Shown here: positions 26,215 to 35,246 of the stretch, in pieces
Position numbering within the stretch: position 1 is the stretch's first letter
Layout of the letters: the number at the start of each line of letters is the position of its first letter
Assembly: GCF_016482685.1 (NCBI RefSeq)
Contig: NZ_JACYHF010000004.1
Span: forward strand, 310,001 to 374,000
Reading direction: 5' to 3'
Source of the DNA: Streptomyces sp. DSM 110735
Lineage (GTDB): Bacteria; Actinomycetota; Actinomycetes; Streptomycetales; Streptomycetaceae
DNA length: 64,000 bases
Program-made: the position numbers and the translations under genes
The notes under the pieces: model-generated
Databases searched by the model: none
Told to the model about the DNA's origin: nothing
Seen by the model: only the letters and a program-made list of their open reading frames with translations

Positions 26215-26270
26215 CGTCAGTCGTGTCCCGTCGGTCGTGTCTCGTCAGTCGTGTCCCGTCAGTCGCGCCC
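26215..26270. repeat. 14-bp tandem repeat spanning the dgt stop codon
   Basis: Four consecutive copies of CGTCAGTCGTGTCC, with one or two changes in the second and fourth, occupy 26215-26228, 26229-26242, 26243-26256 and 26257-26270. The last copy contains the dgt stop codon (26259-26261) and its final codons; the other three extend into the 3' region. Confidence 0.85.
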
Positions 26271-27560
26271 CAGGAGTCTCGCGTGCAGCGAGCGGGCCGA
26301 GGCGTCGGTCAGGGAGGCGATCTGGTCGACGATCACGCGCTTGCGCGCATGGTCGTCGGACGCCTCGTCGAACAGCGCCCGGAACTGCGGCTCCAGTCCG
26401 TCCGGGGCGCGCAGGGTCAGCGCCTCGGCCAGCTCCGCGACCACGATCCGCTGGTCGGCGCGGAGCAGCTCCTGCTCGGCGCGCTGCATGACGTACCGGT
26501 CGGCGACCGCCTTGAGCACCGCGCACTCCATGCGCGCCTCGAGGGGGACGACGAGTTCGGCGCCGTAGCGGGTCAGCCGCCCGGTGCCGTACGCCTCCCG
26601 GGTGCCTGCCTCCGCCGCGAGGCAGAAACGGCCGATGAGCTGGCTGGTGGCGTCCTTCAGCCGGGCCTGCGCGGCCGCCGTGCCGTCGTAGCCGTGCGGC
26701 CACCACTCCTGGTCCTGGAGGCGGTCGAGGGCGGCGGCGAGTTCGGCGGGGTCGGTGCCGGCGGGGACGTACCGTCCGACGGCGACCTCGAACACGGCGC
26801 GTCGCTCGGGCTCCGCCTGGAGGCAGTTGGGGTCGATGTGCCCGGCGTGCAGACCGTCCTCGATGTCGTGCACCGAGTACGCGACGTCGTCGGACCAGTC
26901 CATGACCTGCGCCTCGAAGCAGGTGCGGGTGCCGGGGGCGTCCTTGCGGACCCAGTCGAAGACGGGGCGGTCGTCGTCGTAGACGCCGAACTTGGGGGAC
27001 GCGGGGTCGCCCGGGTTCGCGCCGCGCGGCCAGGGGTACTTCGTGGCGGCGTCGAGGGTGGCGCGGGTGAGGTTGAGCCCGACGGAGCCCTCGGGGGTGA
27101 AGCGCTTGGGCTCGATGCGGGTGAGGAGCCTCAGGGACTGGGCGTTGCCCTCGAAGCCGCCGATGTCGTCGGCGAACTCGTTCAGCGCCTGTTCGCCGTT
27201 GTGGCCGAAGGGGGGATGACCGAGGTCGTGCGCGAGGCAGGCGGCTTCGACGAGGTCGGGGTCGCAGCCGAGGGCCGCGCCCAGCTCGCGGCCGACCTGG
27301 GCGCACTCCAGGGAGTGGGTGAGCCGGGTACGGGGGCTGGCGTCCCAGGCGCGGCTGCGGGTGCCCGGGGTGACGACCTGGGTCTTGCCCGCGAGGCGGC
27401 GCAGCGCGGCGGAGTGCAGGATGCGGGCGCGGTCGCGCTGGAAGGCGGTGCGGCCGGGGCGCTTGTCGGGCTCGGGTGCCCAGCGTTCGGTGGACGCGGG
27501 GTCGTAGGTGTCGGCGGCGGCGTCGGCGTCGTCGGTCGAGAAGTGTGCGGTGCCTTCCAT
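26259..27560 (-). CDS. dgt: deoxyguanosinetriphosphate triphosphohydrolase-like HD protein
   Basis: The 433-residue HD-domain enzyme would hydrolyse dGTP (or dNTPs) to the nucleoside and triphosphate. It shows the family N-terminus [20 protein letters not shown], metal ligands His82, His111 and Asp112 (THSLE ... [15 protein letters not shown]), and [18 protein letters not shown] with the fourth ligand. The length is normal for the shorter actinobacterial form. ATG 27560 has only a weak GAGG. It is followed by the FAD oxidoreductase, dnaG and hrdA on the same strand, and preceded by a small ORF. Its 3' end runs into a 14-bp tandem repeat. Confidence 0.93.
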   Translation of the reverse strand: MEGTAHFSTDDADAAADTYDPASTERWAPEPDKRPGRTAFQRDRARILHSAALRRLAGKTQVVTPGTRSRAWDASPRTRLTHSLECAQVGRELGAALGCDPDLVEAACLAHDLGHPPFGHNGEQALNEFADDIGGFEGNAQSLRLLTRIEPKRFTPEGSVGLNLTRATLDAATKYPWPRGANPGDPASPKFGVYDDDRPVFDWVRKDAPGTRTCFEAQVMDWSDDVAYSVHDIEDGLHAGHIDPNCLQAEPERRAVFEVAVGRYVPAGTDPAELAAALDRLQDQEWWPHGYDGTAAAQARLKDATSQLIGRFCLAAEAGTREAYGTGRLTRYGAELVVPLEARMECAVLKAVADRYVMQRAEQELLRADQRIVVAELAEALTLRAPDGLEPQFRALFDEASDDHARKRVIVDQIASLTDASARSLHARLLGRD

Positions 27561-27611
27561 GCCTCGACAGTAAGCGGCGGCGGTGACGATCGGGGAAGGC
27601 GGTGCGGGCGG

Positions 27612-27794
27612 CTACCCGTTTGTGGCGCTTTTGCGGGGATTTCGCGCGGTGGGCGAGGTGTCGGGGCGGCGGCGGCCCTGCGGGGTGACGTCCCGCAACT
27701 GGCCGACGAGCCGGACTCCGATGCTGTTCATGAGGTGCGCCGTGCTGCCGAGGTCGGGGAGGAGGTCGTCGCTGAGCGAGTCCGGCGGTGTCAT
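27612..27794 (-). CDS. 60-residue protein of unknown function upstream of dgt
   Basis: The frame begins ATG 27794 with an AGGAT-like site and ends 51 bases before dgt on the same strand. The product starts with an acidic segment (DSLSDDLLPDLG), then STAHLMNSIGVRLVGQLRDV, and ends in a basic, probably disordered tail. The mixed composition looks like a folded short protein rather than an accidental frame. No family is recognised. It would be co-transcribed with dgt. Confidence 0.5.
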   Translation of the reverse strand: MTPPDSLSDDLLPDLGSTAHLMNSIGVRLVGQLRDVTPQGRRRPDTSPTARNPRKSATNG

Positions 27795-27961
27795 AAGGGG
27801 CATCCTGCCGCAGCGACGTTGCGCGTCCGTTGCCGTGTCGTCACGGACACGCGGCGTACAGGGAAAGTGGGGTGTGAACCGAGTCGACCAGCTCAGCCTC
27901 TGTGAACCGCTTTCCCTTCCCGCGCGTCTCCCTGGTCGGAACACGACCTCCGGGAGCCCGT

Positions 27962-28651
27962 ATGAAGATCCGCCCGCCCCGCCTGCCGCGTCTTCCGCGC
28001 ACCCGGCGCGGGCAACGACGCCTGCTCCAGGCGGTCATGGCCGGCTGCGTCCTCGCGCTGCTCCCCTCCGCCTGGCTGTACGTCTCGACGGCGGACCGCC
28101 TGCGGACGGTCGCGGACGTGCCGCGCGAGAAGGTCGCCATCGTGTTCGGCGCCGGACTCTGGGACGGCGAGCCCTCGCCGTACCTCGCACACCGCCTCGA
28201 CGCGGCGGCGCGCCTTTACCGGGCGGGCCGGATCGAGGCCGTCCTCGTCACCGGCGACAACAGCCGGAAGGACTACGACGAACCCGACGCGATGCACGCC
28301 TATCTGACCCGCCACGGCGTGCCCGCCGCCCGCATCGTCGAGGACTACGCGGGCTTCGACACCTGGGACTCCTGTGTACGCGCCCGCAAGGTGTTCGGGG
28401 TGGACCGCGCGGTGCTGATCAGCCAGGGCTTCCACATCCGCCGCGCGGTCGCCCTCTGCGAGGCGGCGGGGGTGGACTCGTACGGCGTCGGGGTCTCCGA
28501 CAAGCACGACGCGACCTGGTACTACGGCGGCACGCGCGAGGTGTTCGCGGCGGCCAAGGCGAGCCTGGACGTGGCGTTCCGGCCCGGTCCGCGGTTCCTG
28601 GGTCCGAGGGAGAACGGGGTGACGCGGGCGCTGGCGGCGTCGCAGGGGTGA
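27962..28651 (+). CDS. SanA/YdcF-like DUF218 membrane protein
   Basis: The 229-residue protein has a basic N-terminus, one membrane segment (about 25-45, AVMAGCVLALLPSAWLYV) and an extracytoplasmic DUF218 domain. It includes IVFGAGLWDGEPSPYLAHRL, VLVTGDNSRKDYDE, AGFDTWDSCVRARKVFGV and ISQGFHIRRAVALCE. SanA-type proteins affect cell-envelope permeability in enteric bacteria; the biochemical role is unsettled. ATG 27962 has a GGGAG site; an upstream GTG at 27902 is less likely. It is divergent from the dgt series. Confidence 0.82.
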   Translation: MKIRPPRLPRLPRTRRGQRRLLQAVMAGCVLALLPSAWLYVSTADRLRTVADVPREKVAIVFGAGLWDGEPSPYLAHRLDAAARLYRAGRIEAVLVTGDNSRKDYDEPDAMHAYLTRHGVPAARIVEDYAGFDTWDSCVRARKVFGVDRAVLISQGFHIRRAVALCEAAGVDSYGVGVSDKHDATWYYGGTREVFAAAKASLDVAFRPGPRFLGPRENGVTRALAASQG

Positions 28652-29006
28652 CGGGTCGGGGGTGACGTCGCGGAAGTGAGGGCCGGGGCTCGCAGCCGCA
28701 GGACTCGCCGCCACAGGACTCTCTGCCAACGGACTCACTGACGCCCCGTCGGCCCGGTCACCCGTTCATCGGTGCGCGGCGCTCCATTCGTGTGTTCTTC
28801 CCACCGCACCCCGTGCCCTCCCGCGCCCGCCCGTGACCTGCGCCGACGCACCGCCGCTAGCCCAAGTGGGGGTCTGCGGCAGCCACCCGTTCTCCGCAGT
28901 ACGGGCCGGTTCCCGGGAGGCGGAGCGGGGGCTCTGGGCTTTACCTCGGTAGGGCAGGGGCGCTCGCCCCTGGACGAGTCGCCTCGGACAAGCCCTGGGG
29001 AGCACC
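28652..29006 (+). other. 355-base intergenic region upstream of the sortase-linked operon
   Basis: No supported gene is seen. Near the right end, ACCTCGGTAGGGCAGGGGCG and an imperfect GGGGCG/CGCCCC hairpin (about 28959-28972) precede the GGGGAG ribosome site of the secreted protein. Plus-strand promoters are expected here but none is convincing. Confidence 0.4.
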
Positions 29007-29582
29007 ATGCGTCGCACTGCCCGTCTGCTGACCTCTGCCGCGCTCGCCGCGGCTGCGGCGGGACTCGCCACCGCTCCGACGGCCCACGCGGACGCCGTTG
29101 ACGCGGGCGCGCCCCCGCTGCGGCCGGCCGTGGTGGCCGTCGCGTCCGGGAGCCTCCAGGTGTACCCGTCCACGACCACGCCGGGCAGCCAGGTCACGGT
29201 GAACACGGCGGCGTGCGGCGATCGGGGCAGCGCCCTCGGCGACGCGGGCGCGGTGGGCGCCGGGACGTTCCCGCTGGCGCCGACCACGCACGAGGGCGAG
29301 GCGATCGGACAGTTCCGGGTGCCGGAGGGCGCGCAGCCGGGGACGTACGAGATCGTCGCGCGGTGTGCCGAGGGCGACCGGCAGGTGCGCGGCGACCTGA
29401 TGGTGGCGCTGAGTGGCGCGGCGGGACCGCAGACGCAGCCGCGCGGCAGCCTGAAGACCGGGGTCGGCGGGGCACCAGCCCCTGGCCCCTCACAGACCGC
29501 GGCGGGCGTGGCGGCACTGGCCGTCGCCGCCGCGGGCGGTACCTGGCTCCTGCATCGCCGGGCGAGAGGCGACGGGATCTGA
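29007..29582 (+). CDS. secreted cell-wall protein, probable sortase-linked
   Basis: The 191-residue protein has a Sec signal peptide (MRRTARLLTSAALAAAAAGL, cleavage after AHA at about residue 28) and an immunoglobulin-like beta-rich domain with two cysteines (Cys70 and Cys120) able to form a disulfide. A Gly/Pro linker follows, then a C-terminal membrane segment (about 163-183) ending in HRRAR. Just before the linker the text SLKTG (148-152) resembles a divergent LPXTG sorting motif. This is the plan of a wall-anchored protein, and a class F sortase follows 127 bases downstream. ATG 29007 has a GGGGAG site. Confidence 0.75.
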   Translation: MRRTARLLTSAALAAAAAGLATAPTAHADAVDAGAPPLRPAVVAVASGSLQVYPSTTTPGSQVTVNTAACGDRGSALGDAGAVGAGTFPLAPTTHEGEAIGQFRVPEGAQPGTYEIVARCAEGDRQVRGDLMVALSGAAGPQTQPRGSLKTGVGGAPAPGPSQTAAGVAALAVAAAGGTWLLHRRARGDGI

Positions 29583-29709
29583 CGGACACCCTCCGCTGTC
29601 CGTCGGTCGGTACCGCACGTCCCGCCCCCTCCGGGTCCGATGCCCCTCGCGGCCCGGAGGGGGACGGGGGTCCGCCTCGTGGGAGGCGTTGCCAGGGAAG
29701 GGGGTTTCG

Positions 29710-30336
29710 ATGCGCAGAGCGGGTGACGCGGCGATAGCCGCCGTGACGGTGATGGCGCTGGTTTCCGGGGTCTGGCTGCTCGGCGGCGGCACCGGCGGCC
29801 ACGCCCCGCCGCAGCCCTCCGCCGCCGAGGGGCGCCCCGAACCGGGCGCCGAACACCAGGTGGCGCCCGCCCTCGACCCGTCCCCGCCGACCCGCATCCG
29901 TATCCCGGCGATCCAGGTGAACGCCCCGCTGATGGGTCTCGCCCTGACCCCCTCGGGCAGCCTGGACGTCCCGCCCCCGGCGGAGAAGAACCTGGCGGGC
30001 TGGTACGAGGCGGGCACCGCCCCCGGTTCCACCGGCACCGCCGTCGTCGCGGGCCATGTCGACAACACCGAGGGTCCCGCCGTCTTCTACGACCTCGGCG
30101 CCCTCAAACGCGGCGCCACGATCGAGGTCGACCGCGAGGACGCCACGATCGCGGTCTTCGCGGTGGACGCCGTCGAGGTCTACTCCGCGAAGAACTTCCC
30201 CGACGAGAAGGTGTACGGCGCGTCCACGCGACCGGAGTTGCGGGTCATCACGTGCGGTGGGGGGTACTCCAAGTCGACCGGTTATCAGGGGAACGTGGTG
30301 GTGTTCGCGCACCTGACGGGCAGCCGGAAGGCGTGA
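29710..30336 (+). CDS. class F sortase
   Basis: The 208-residue protein has one N-terminal membrane segment (about 8-25), a Pro-rich linker and a sortase domain. TRIRIPAIQVNAPLM opens the domain, VVAGHVDN carries catalytic His116, and VITCGGGY carries catalytic Cys182. It would cleave a sorting signal and join the protein to the wall or a pilus-like partner. In class F sortases the catalytic Arg usually lies in a YRDN-like motif before the last strand. Here the segment reads TGYQGNVVVFA, with Gln193 at that place. ATG 29710 is chosen for GGAAGGGGG upstream. Confidence 0.88.
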   Translation: MRRAGDAAIAAVTVMALVSGVWLLGGGTGGHAPPQPSAAEGRPEPGAEHQVAPALDPSPPTRIRIPAIQVNAPLMGLALTPSGSLDVPPPAEKNLAGWYEAGTAPGSTGTAVVAGHVDNTEGPAVFYDLGALKRGATIEVDREDATIAVFAVDAVEVYSAKNFPDEKVYGASTRPELRVITCGGGYSKSTGYQGNVVVFAHLTGSRKA

Positions 30337-30363
30337 GTCCGGGACCGGCTCACCGGGACCGGC

Positions 30364-31197
30364 TCAGTCGATCCCGGAGCGTTCCACCCCCACCACGATC
30401 CACCGCTGGAAGACGAGGAAGACCAGCAGCAGCGGCAGGATCGACACCGCCGCCGCCACGAACAACTCGTGCAGCCGGATCACCTGCGAGGTGGTGAAGG
30501 ACGACAGCGCGACCTGCACCGTCCAGGCGCTCTGGTCCTGCCCGATGACCAGGGGCCAGAGGAACGAGTTCCAGGCGCCGAGGAACACGATCGTGCCGAC
30601 GGCGGCGAACACCGGTCGCGCGTTCGGCACCACGACCAGCCAGTACGTGCGCCAGTACCCGAGCCCGTCGACCTGCGCCGCGTCCTCCAACTCCCTCGGA
30701 AAGCCCAGAAAATACTGGCGGAACACGAAACACGCGAACGCCGAGAACAGCGTCGGCACGATCAGACCGCGCAGCGTGGAGATCCAGCCCAGCGACGACA
30801 CCAGCACGAAGCTGGGGACGAAGGTGACGGCGGCCGGGATCAGCAGGGTGCCGAGGACGCCGTAGAAGACCTTGTTCGCGTGCCGGTAGGGGATGCGGGC
30901 GAGACCGTAGCCCGCGAGGGAGGCGAGCAGGAGGGTGCCGAGGGTGGTGGCGACGGCGATCAGCGCGGAGTTGAGCAGGGAGCGGGCGAAGGGGACGGAG
31001 GTGTCCGCGAACAGCTCGTGGACGTTGTCCCAGCGCAGCTCGTGTGGGAAGAACGTCCACTCGGGCGAGGTGATGTCCCGCTCGGTGGACAGACCGTTGC
31101 GCAGCAGCAGGTAGAAGGGGATCAGGAAGAGCAGCGCGAGCGCGATCAGCACGGTCAGTCTGAGGGCACGTCCGGCCCGTACGAGCGCGTCATCCAT
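30364..31197 (-). CDS. sugar ABC importer permease (MalG-type)
   Basis: The 277-residue protein has six membrane helices and the cytoplasmic EAA loop (EDAAQVDGLGYWRTYWLVVVP) that docks on the ATPase. It forms the inner-membrane channel with the MalF-type partner encoded just upstream, whose gene overlaps this one by 8 bases. No ATPase is encoded in the operon, so a shared MsiK-like ATPase elsewhere would energise it, as is usual in Streptomyces. The sugar is not identifiable. Confidence 0.93.
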   Translation of the reverse strand: MDDALVRAGRALRLTVLIALALLFLIPFYLLLRNGLSTERDITSPEWTFFPHELRWDNVHELFADTSVPFARSLLNSALIAVATTLGTLLLASLAGYGLARIPYRHANKVFYGVLGTLLIPAAVTFVPSFVLVSSLGWISTLRGLIVPTLFSAFACFVFRQYFLGFPRELEDAAQVDGLGYWRTYWLVVVPNARPVFAAVGTIVFLGAWNSFLWPLVIGQDQSAWTVQVALSSFTTSQVIRLHELFVAAAVSILPLLLVFLVFQRWIVVGVERSGID

Positions 31198-32092
31198 CGG
31201 CGTCGGTCCTCCCGAGCTTCAGCCAGCGCGCCTGGCCCACGGTGACGACCGCGATGATCAGCGCGAGGATCACGGCACCGGCGCTGCCCAGCCCCAGGTT
31301 CTGCCCCTCGCCGAGGGCCGTGTAGTAGAGGTAGACGAGCGGCGGGCGGGCGTAGGGCGGGTAACCCCGGGCGCCGGAGAGCAGGTTGTAGAACTCGTCG
31401 AATGCCTGGAAGGCGTTGACGACGAGCAGCAGCACCACCGCGACCGAGGTGGCGCGCAGTTGGGGCAGGGTGATGTGGCGCAGCACCGTCCAGCCGGGGC
31501 GGGCGCCGTCCACGGCGGCGGCTTCGTACAGCACCGGGTCGATGCGCTGCAGCCCGGCGAGGAACAGGATCATGTAGAAACCCGCCTGGAGCCAGAGCCG
31601 TACGGTCACGATGACCAGCCAGTACCAGGGCGGGTCGGTGGTGGACAGCCACGCCACGGAGTCGGCTCCGAACCAGCCGAGGACCGTGTTCGCCAGCCCG
31701 AACCGCACCCCGCTGAAGATCGACATCTTCCAGATCAGGGACGCGACGACATAGCTGCATGCCGCCGGGAGGAAGAACACCGACCGGAAGAACGCGCGCG
31801 CCAGGCGGACCCGGTTGACCATCAGGGCGAGCCCGAGGGACACGACGTAGGTGGCGGGCACGATGAACGCCGTGAAGACGAGGAAGGTCTTCAGACTGTC
31901 CCGGAACGCGTCGTCCTTCAGCATCGCGGTGTAGTTGTCCAGCCCGACGAAGTGCGTGGGCGTGACGGTGTTGTGCGCGTCGAAGAAGCTCAAGCCCACG
32001 CTCCACAGCAGCGGAACGTAGGTGAACAGGGCGAGCCCGAGCGCGAAGGGTCCGACGAAGACCCAGAACCAACGCGTGTTCGCGTGCCTCAC
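31190..32092 (-). CDS. sugar ABC importer permease (MalF-type)
   Basis: The 300-residue protein has six predicted membrane helices, starting WFWVFVGPFALGLALFTYVP, and the EAA loop YEAAAVDGARPGWTVLRHITLP. It is the second channel subunit. The GTG start at 32092 overlaps the stop of the binding-protein gene by 4 bases, and its own 3' end overlaps the MalG-type gene by 8 bases, so the three genes are one operon read leftward. Confidence 0.93.
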   Translation of the reverse strand: MRHANTRWFWVFVGPFALGLALFTYVPLLWSVGLSFFDAHNTVTPTHFVGLDNYTAMLKDDAFRDSLKTFLVFTAFIVPATYVVSLGLALMVNRVRLARAFFRSVFFLPAACSYVVASLIWKMSIFSGVRFGLANTVLGWFGADSVAWLSTTDPPWYWLVIVTVRLWLQAGFYMILFLAGLQRIDPVLYEAAAVDGARPGWTVLRHITLPQLRATSVAVVLLLVVNAFQAFDEFYNLLSGARGYPPYARPPLVYLYYTALGEGQNLGLGSAGAVILALIIAVVTVGQARWLKLGRTDADG

Positions 32093-33336
32093 GACTTCTT
32101 CTTCACCCGGTCGAGCTCGGCGGCCACTTTCCTTACGACGGACCGGAGTTCACTCTCCGGATGCGCCCCGTCCTTGATGATCCTGCTCAACCCGTCCTGG
32201 TAGGCGACCTGGTTGGCCGGGGTCCACAACAGGGGCTGGGCATGGCCGTGTTCGGTGGCGAAGCGGACGGCGTCGGCGGCAGAACCGGTTCGTAGTTTCG
32301 CCGCCTTCTTGGCGAGGGAGATCCGGGCGGGGATGTGGAAGCCGTAGGAGAGGGCGAAGTCCTCCTGATAGTCGGTGCGTTCGACCCAGAGCCACTTCAC
32401 GTACTCCTTGGCCGCATCCCGGTGCCTGCCGCGCGCGCTGACAGCGGAGCCGTACGCACCGACGGGCACGGCGGGCGCCCCATGGGAACCGTCCTTCGGG
32501 AAGGGCAACACCCCGAAGTCGTCCCCGAGTTCCTTCTGGACCTGCGGCAGCGCCCACAGCCCGGACCACTGCATCGCCGTCAGCCCCTGGAGGAACGCCG
32601 CCGGGTCCGACCAGTCGGCGGGCGCGCCGAGCAGGAGCGACTTGTCGGCGTACAACTGGTGGAGCTTGCCGAGAGTCCGGGCGGCGGCGGGATCATCGAA
32701 CCCGACCTTCCCGTCCTCGGTGACGAGCTGAAGTCCCGCCGCGTTGAGGGGAGTTCCACCGAGAACACCCGCTCCGCCGTCGTTGCCGAGGAACAGTCCC
32801 TTGACCTTGCTGGTGGTGAGCCGCTTGGCGGCGTCCACGAGGGCGTCCAAGGTGGCGGGCGGCTCGACCCCGGCGTCCTTCAGCAGGCTCTTGCGGTAGT
32901 AGAGCATCTGCATGTCGATGACCTGCGGGATGCCCCAGACCTTCCCGTCGTACGTCTTCGGCGTGAGCACGGCGGGGTTGAAGTCGTCCTTCACGCCGTC
33001 CAACAACTCGGTGAGGTCGACGACTTGACCCCCCTGGATCTGGTCGAGCGACGGACTCCCCTCGAAGACATCGGGCCCGGAGTCGGTGAGCAGCGCGGCA
33101 GCGGTCTGCCGGTCGTAGTCCCCGGGCCGCCACTGCACACTGACATCAGCCTTGTCATAGGCGGCGGCGTACCGCTTGACGGCCTGCTCGACACCGGCTT
33201 CACCGTACTGGTGATACCACTGCGCGAGCCGCGGGCTGCCGCTCTTTCCGCCCCCACGCCCGGTGTTACTCCCACAGGCAGCAAGGAACCCCACCCCCGC
33301 GCCCGCACCCAACAACGCCCTACGACTGACCGCCAT
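32089..33336 (-). CDS. extracellular sugar-binding lipoprotein
   Basis: The 415-residue solute-binding protein starts MAVSRRALLGAGAGVGFLAAC. The lipobox Cys is residue 21, and the SRRALLG segment suggests Tat-type export. The mature part has the periplasmic-binding fold of the family 1 sugar importers: PDVFEGSPSLDQIQGGQVVDL, VWGIPQVIDMQMLYYRKSLL, and MQWSGLWALPQVQ with aromatic residues for sugar stacking. It delivers its ligand to the two permeases encoded downstream. No regulator is encoded next to it. A short acidic-basic tail ends KKKS. Confidence 0.92.
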   Translation of the reverse strand: MAVSRRALLGAGAGVGFLAACGSNTGRGGGKSGSPRLAQWYHQYGEAGVEQAVKRYAAAYDKADVSVQWRPGDYDRQTAAALLTDSGPDVFEGSPSLDQIQGGQVVDLTELLDGVKDDFNPAVLTPKTYDGKVWGIPQVIDMQMLYYRKSLLKDAGVEPPATLDALVDAAKRLTTSKVKGLFLGNDGGAGVLGGTPLNAAGLQLVTEDGKVGFDDPAAARTLGKLHQLYADKSLLLGAPADWSDPAAFLQGLTAMQWSGLWALPQVQKELGDDFGVLPFPKDGSHGAPAVPVGAYGSAVSARGRHRDAAKEYVKWLWVERTDYQEDFALSYGFHIPARISLAKKAAKLRTGSAADAVRFATEHGHAQPLLWTPANQVAYQDGLSRIIKDGAHPESELRSVVRKVAAELDRVKKKS

Positions 33337-33518
33337 CCGCGCACCCCCTGTCCTCTTCCGTCATCGATGCCCGCCCAGCGATCAACGATGCGGGACGAAT
33401 GCGAAGGGGGTGTTGCGACGGCGTGTCACACCTCGGGCCACACCTCCACGCGCCCCCCGTACGGCACGACCTCGCGGCGACACGGCTCGTTGATCACGTC
33501 GTACGAAAGGGGGAGCTG

Positions 33519-34415
33519 ATGGTCGGCTCGTCGCACGAGGCGCTGCACCGGATCTTCCAGAAGGACCCGGCGCTGCTGACCCGGGCACTGCAGCAGGTCC
33601 TGCACGTACCGTTCCCCGAGCCCCGCGAGATCGCCGCGCTGAACGTGGACCTCACCGAGATCGAACCGGTCGAACGACGCGTGGACACGCTGCTGCGAGC
33701 GGAGACGGACGACGGCACGTATCTGCTCGTGGTGGAGTCCCAAGGCAAGATCGACGAACGCAAACGGGGCAGTTGGCCGTACTACCTGTCGTACCTGTAC
33801 GAGAAGTACCGCTGCGAACCGGTCCTGATCGTCATCACCCAGAACACCGCGACCGCCCGCTGGGCCGCCCGCCCCATCCACCTCGGCTTCCCCGGCTGGG
33901 ACTCCCTGACCGTCCGCCCCCTCGTCCTCGGCCCGGACAACGTCCCGGTGATCACAGACGAGCGCCAGGCCGAACGCGATGTCCCCCTTGCGGTGCTTTC
34001 CGCCATGACACACGGGCGCGGCCCCAAAGCCGCCCCCATACTGGAATCACTCGCCACCGCCCTGAAGACCATCGACCCCGACAGCGCCGCGGTCTTCGTT
34101 CAGTTCGTCGACTCATGCCTGGCCGATCCCCAGGCGAAGCAGATGTGGAGGGACCTGATGACCGCGATCCAGTACTTCTGGCGCCATCCACTGGCGGAGC
34201 AGGTACGCGAGGAGGGGCGGGAGCAGGGGTTGGAGGAGGGGCGTATCGCAGCTCAGCGGGACATGATCCTCCGCGCCCTCGAATGCCGAGCCGTCCCCGT
34301 TCCCGATGACGTCCGCGACCGGGTGAACGCCTGCGGAAACTTGGACCAGTTGGACACCTGGTTCCAGCGAGCCGTCCAGGCAACGAAGGCGGCGGATCTG
34401 TTCGTCGAGGAGTGA
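33519..34415 (+). CDS. Rpn/YhgA-like PD-(D/E)XK nuclease-family protein
   Basis: The 298-residue protein resembles the Rpn group of transposase_31-type nucleases. It opens with SSHEALHRIFQKDPALL, then has VDTLLRAETDDGTYLLVVESQGKID split across the nuclease core. There the Asp, the Glu (VVESQGK) and the Gln-x-Lys-like triad would bind metal. RGSWPYYLSYLYEKY follows. The C-terminus is helical, with a repetitive EEGREQGLEEGR coil. Rpn proteins of E. coli promote recA-independent recombination and some act in phage defence. ATG 33519 has GGGGGAG upstream. It begins a stretch of lower-GC accessory genes. Confidence 0.75.
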   Translation: MVGSSHEALHRIFQKDPALLTRALQQVLHVPFPEPREIAALNVDLTEIEPVERRVDTLLRAETDDGTYLLVVESQGKIDERKRGSWPYYLSYLYEKYRCEPVLIVITQNTATARWAARPIHLGFPGWDSLTVRPLVLGPDNVPVITDERQAERDVPLAVLSAMTHGRGPKAAPILESLATALKTIDPDSAAVFVQFVDSCLADPQAKQMWRDLMTAIQYFWRHPLAEQVREEGREQGLEEGRIAAQRDMILRALECRAVPVPDDVRDRVNACGNLDQLDTWFQRAVQATKAADLFVEE

Positions 34416-34558
34416 CCTGTGGCGATCCCGTACTTCTGGCGCCCAACGACCACCACCACATGGGACACGGTCCAAGCCGATTCACCCTGGGGATCCCCCA
34501 GCGGCTCGGCCGCAAGCCAGCCGAACAGAGAGCCCCGGAGAACCCAAGCTTCCCAAAC

Positions 34559-35246
34559 TCAGGGCTCGTCCACGCGACCGTTCAGATCGAAAAGGAGCCA
34601 CTCCAGCCAGTCCGCCGTGACTCCCAGAGACAGGGCCCCAGCCATGCATGGCGCTGACGTAAGCGGCGTATCGAGCGGCCCAGCGACGAGTACCGGCCGC
34701 CTTCCAACTGGTCCACCCGAGAGCGTTGAGCGAACGCAAGACTCGGTCGTCGAGGATCAAAGCCCGGTTGCATGTGGCGTCGCGGTCGTCAACGGCCGCG
34801 AACCACTTGGTGAAGAAGGAGCGCCCCACACCCTTGAGGTCGAACAGCCTGTAGGCCTCGCCCATATCGCCGTTTCGGACTGCTTCGCGCGTGGCCCGGA
34901 GGACCATGAGCATGCGCGCGTCAGACAGAGCCGCTTCGGTGTACCGCGGCCCGCGTCCGTTTGTGGTTCCCGAGCCCCAGATCATCGCGGCCACGAACAG
35001 GTCACGCAGGCTGTCGAGATCACCGCCAACGCGGTCACGGAGAAGAGCCAGGTCGCCCCGGCTGATGAGACGGTCGCCACTTCGCCCGTCGACACATCCA
35101 GCACCGATATCGAGTACGTGCGCTACTCCGTGCGGCTCCAATCGTGGCCGCCACGTGCCTGGACGAAAGCGCACGGGCTTCTGTTCGCATTCGCCGTAGC
35201 GGACAACAAGTTTTTCGAGTTTCTCCACCATGCTCCCCCTGACCAT
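34559..35246 (-). pseudogene. OGG-fold DNA glycosylase-like protein, frameshifted near its end
   Basis: From ATG 35246 (or 35231) the frame encodes an N-terminal variable part, then a core resembling bacterial 8-oxoguanine DNA glycosylase OGG-fold proteins. The core has AAMIWGSGTTNGRGPRYTEA, the GVGRSFFTKWFAAVDDRDA helix-hairpin-helix-like region, ALILDDRVLRSLNALG and YAAYVSAMHGW. After that the frame reads into Ser/Gly/Arg-rich nonsense until 34482. Removing one G from the GGGG run at 34636-34639 restores a sensible ending, LSLGVTADWLEWLLFDLNG, that stops at 34559. The gene is therefore either broken or carries a sequencing error. It is lower in GC than its neighbours. Confidence 0.65.
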
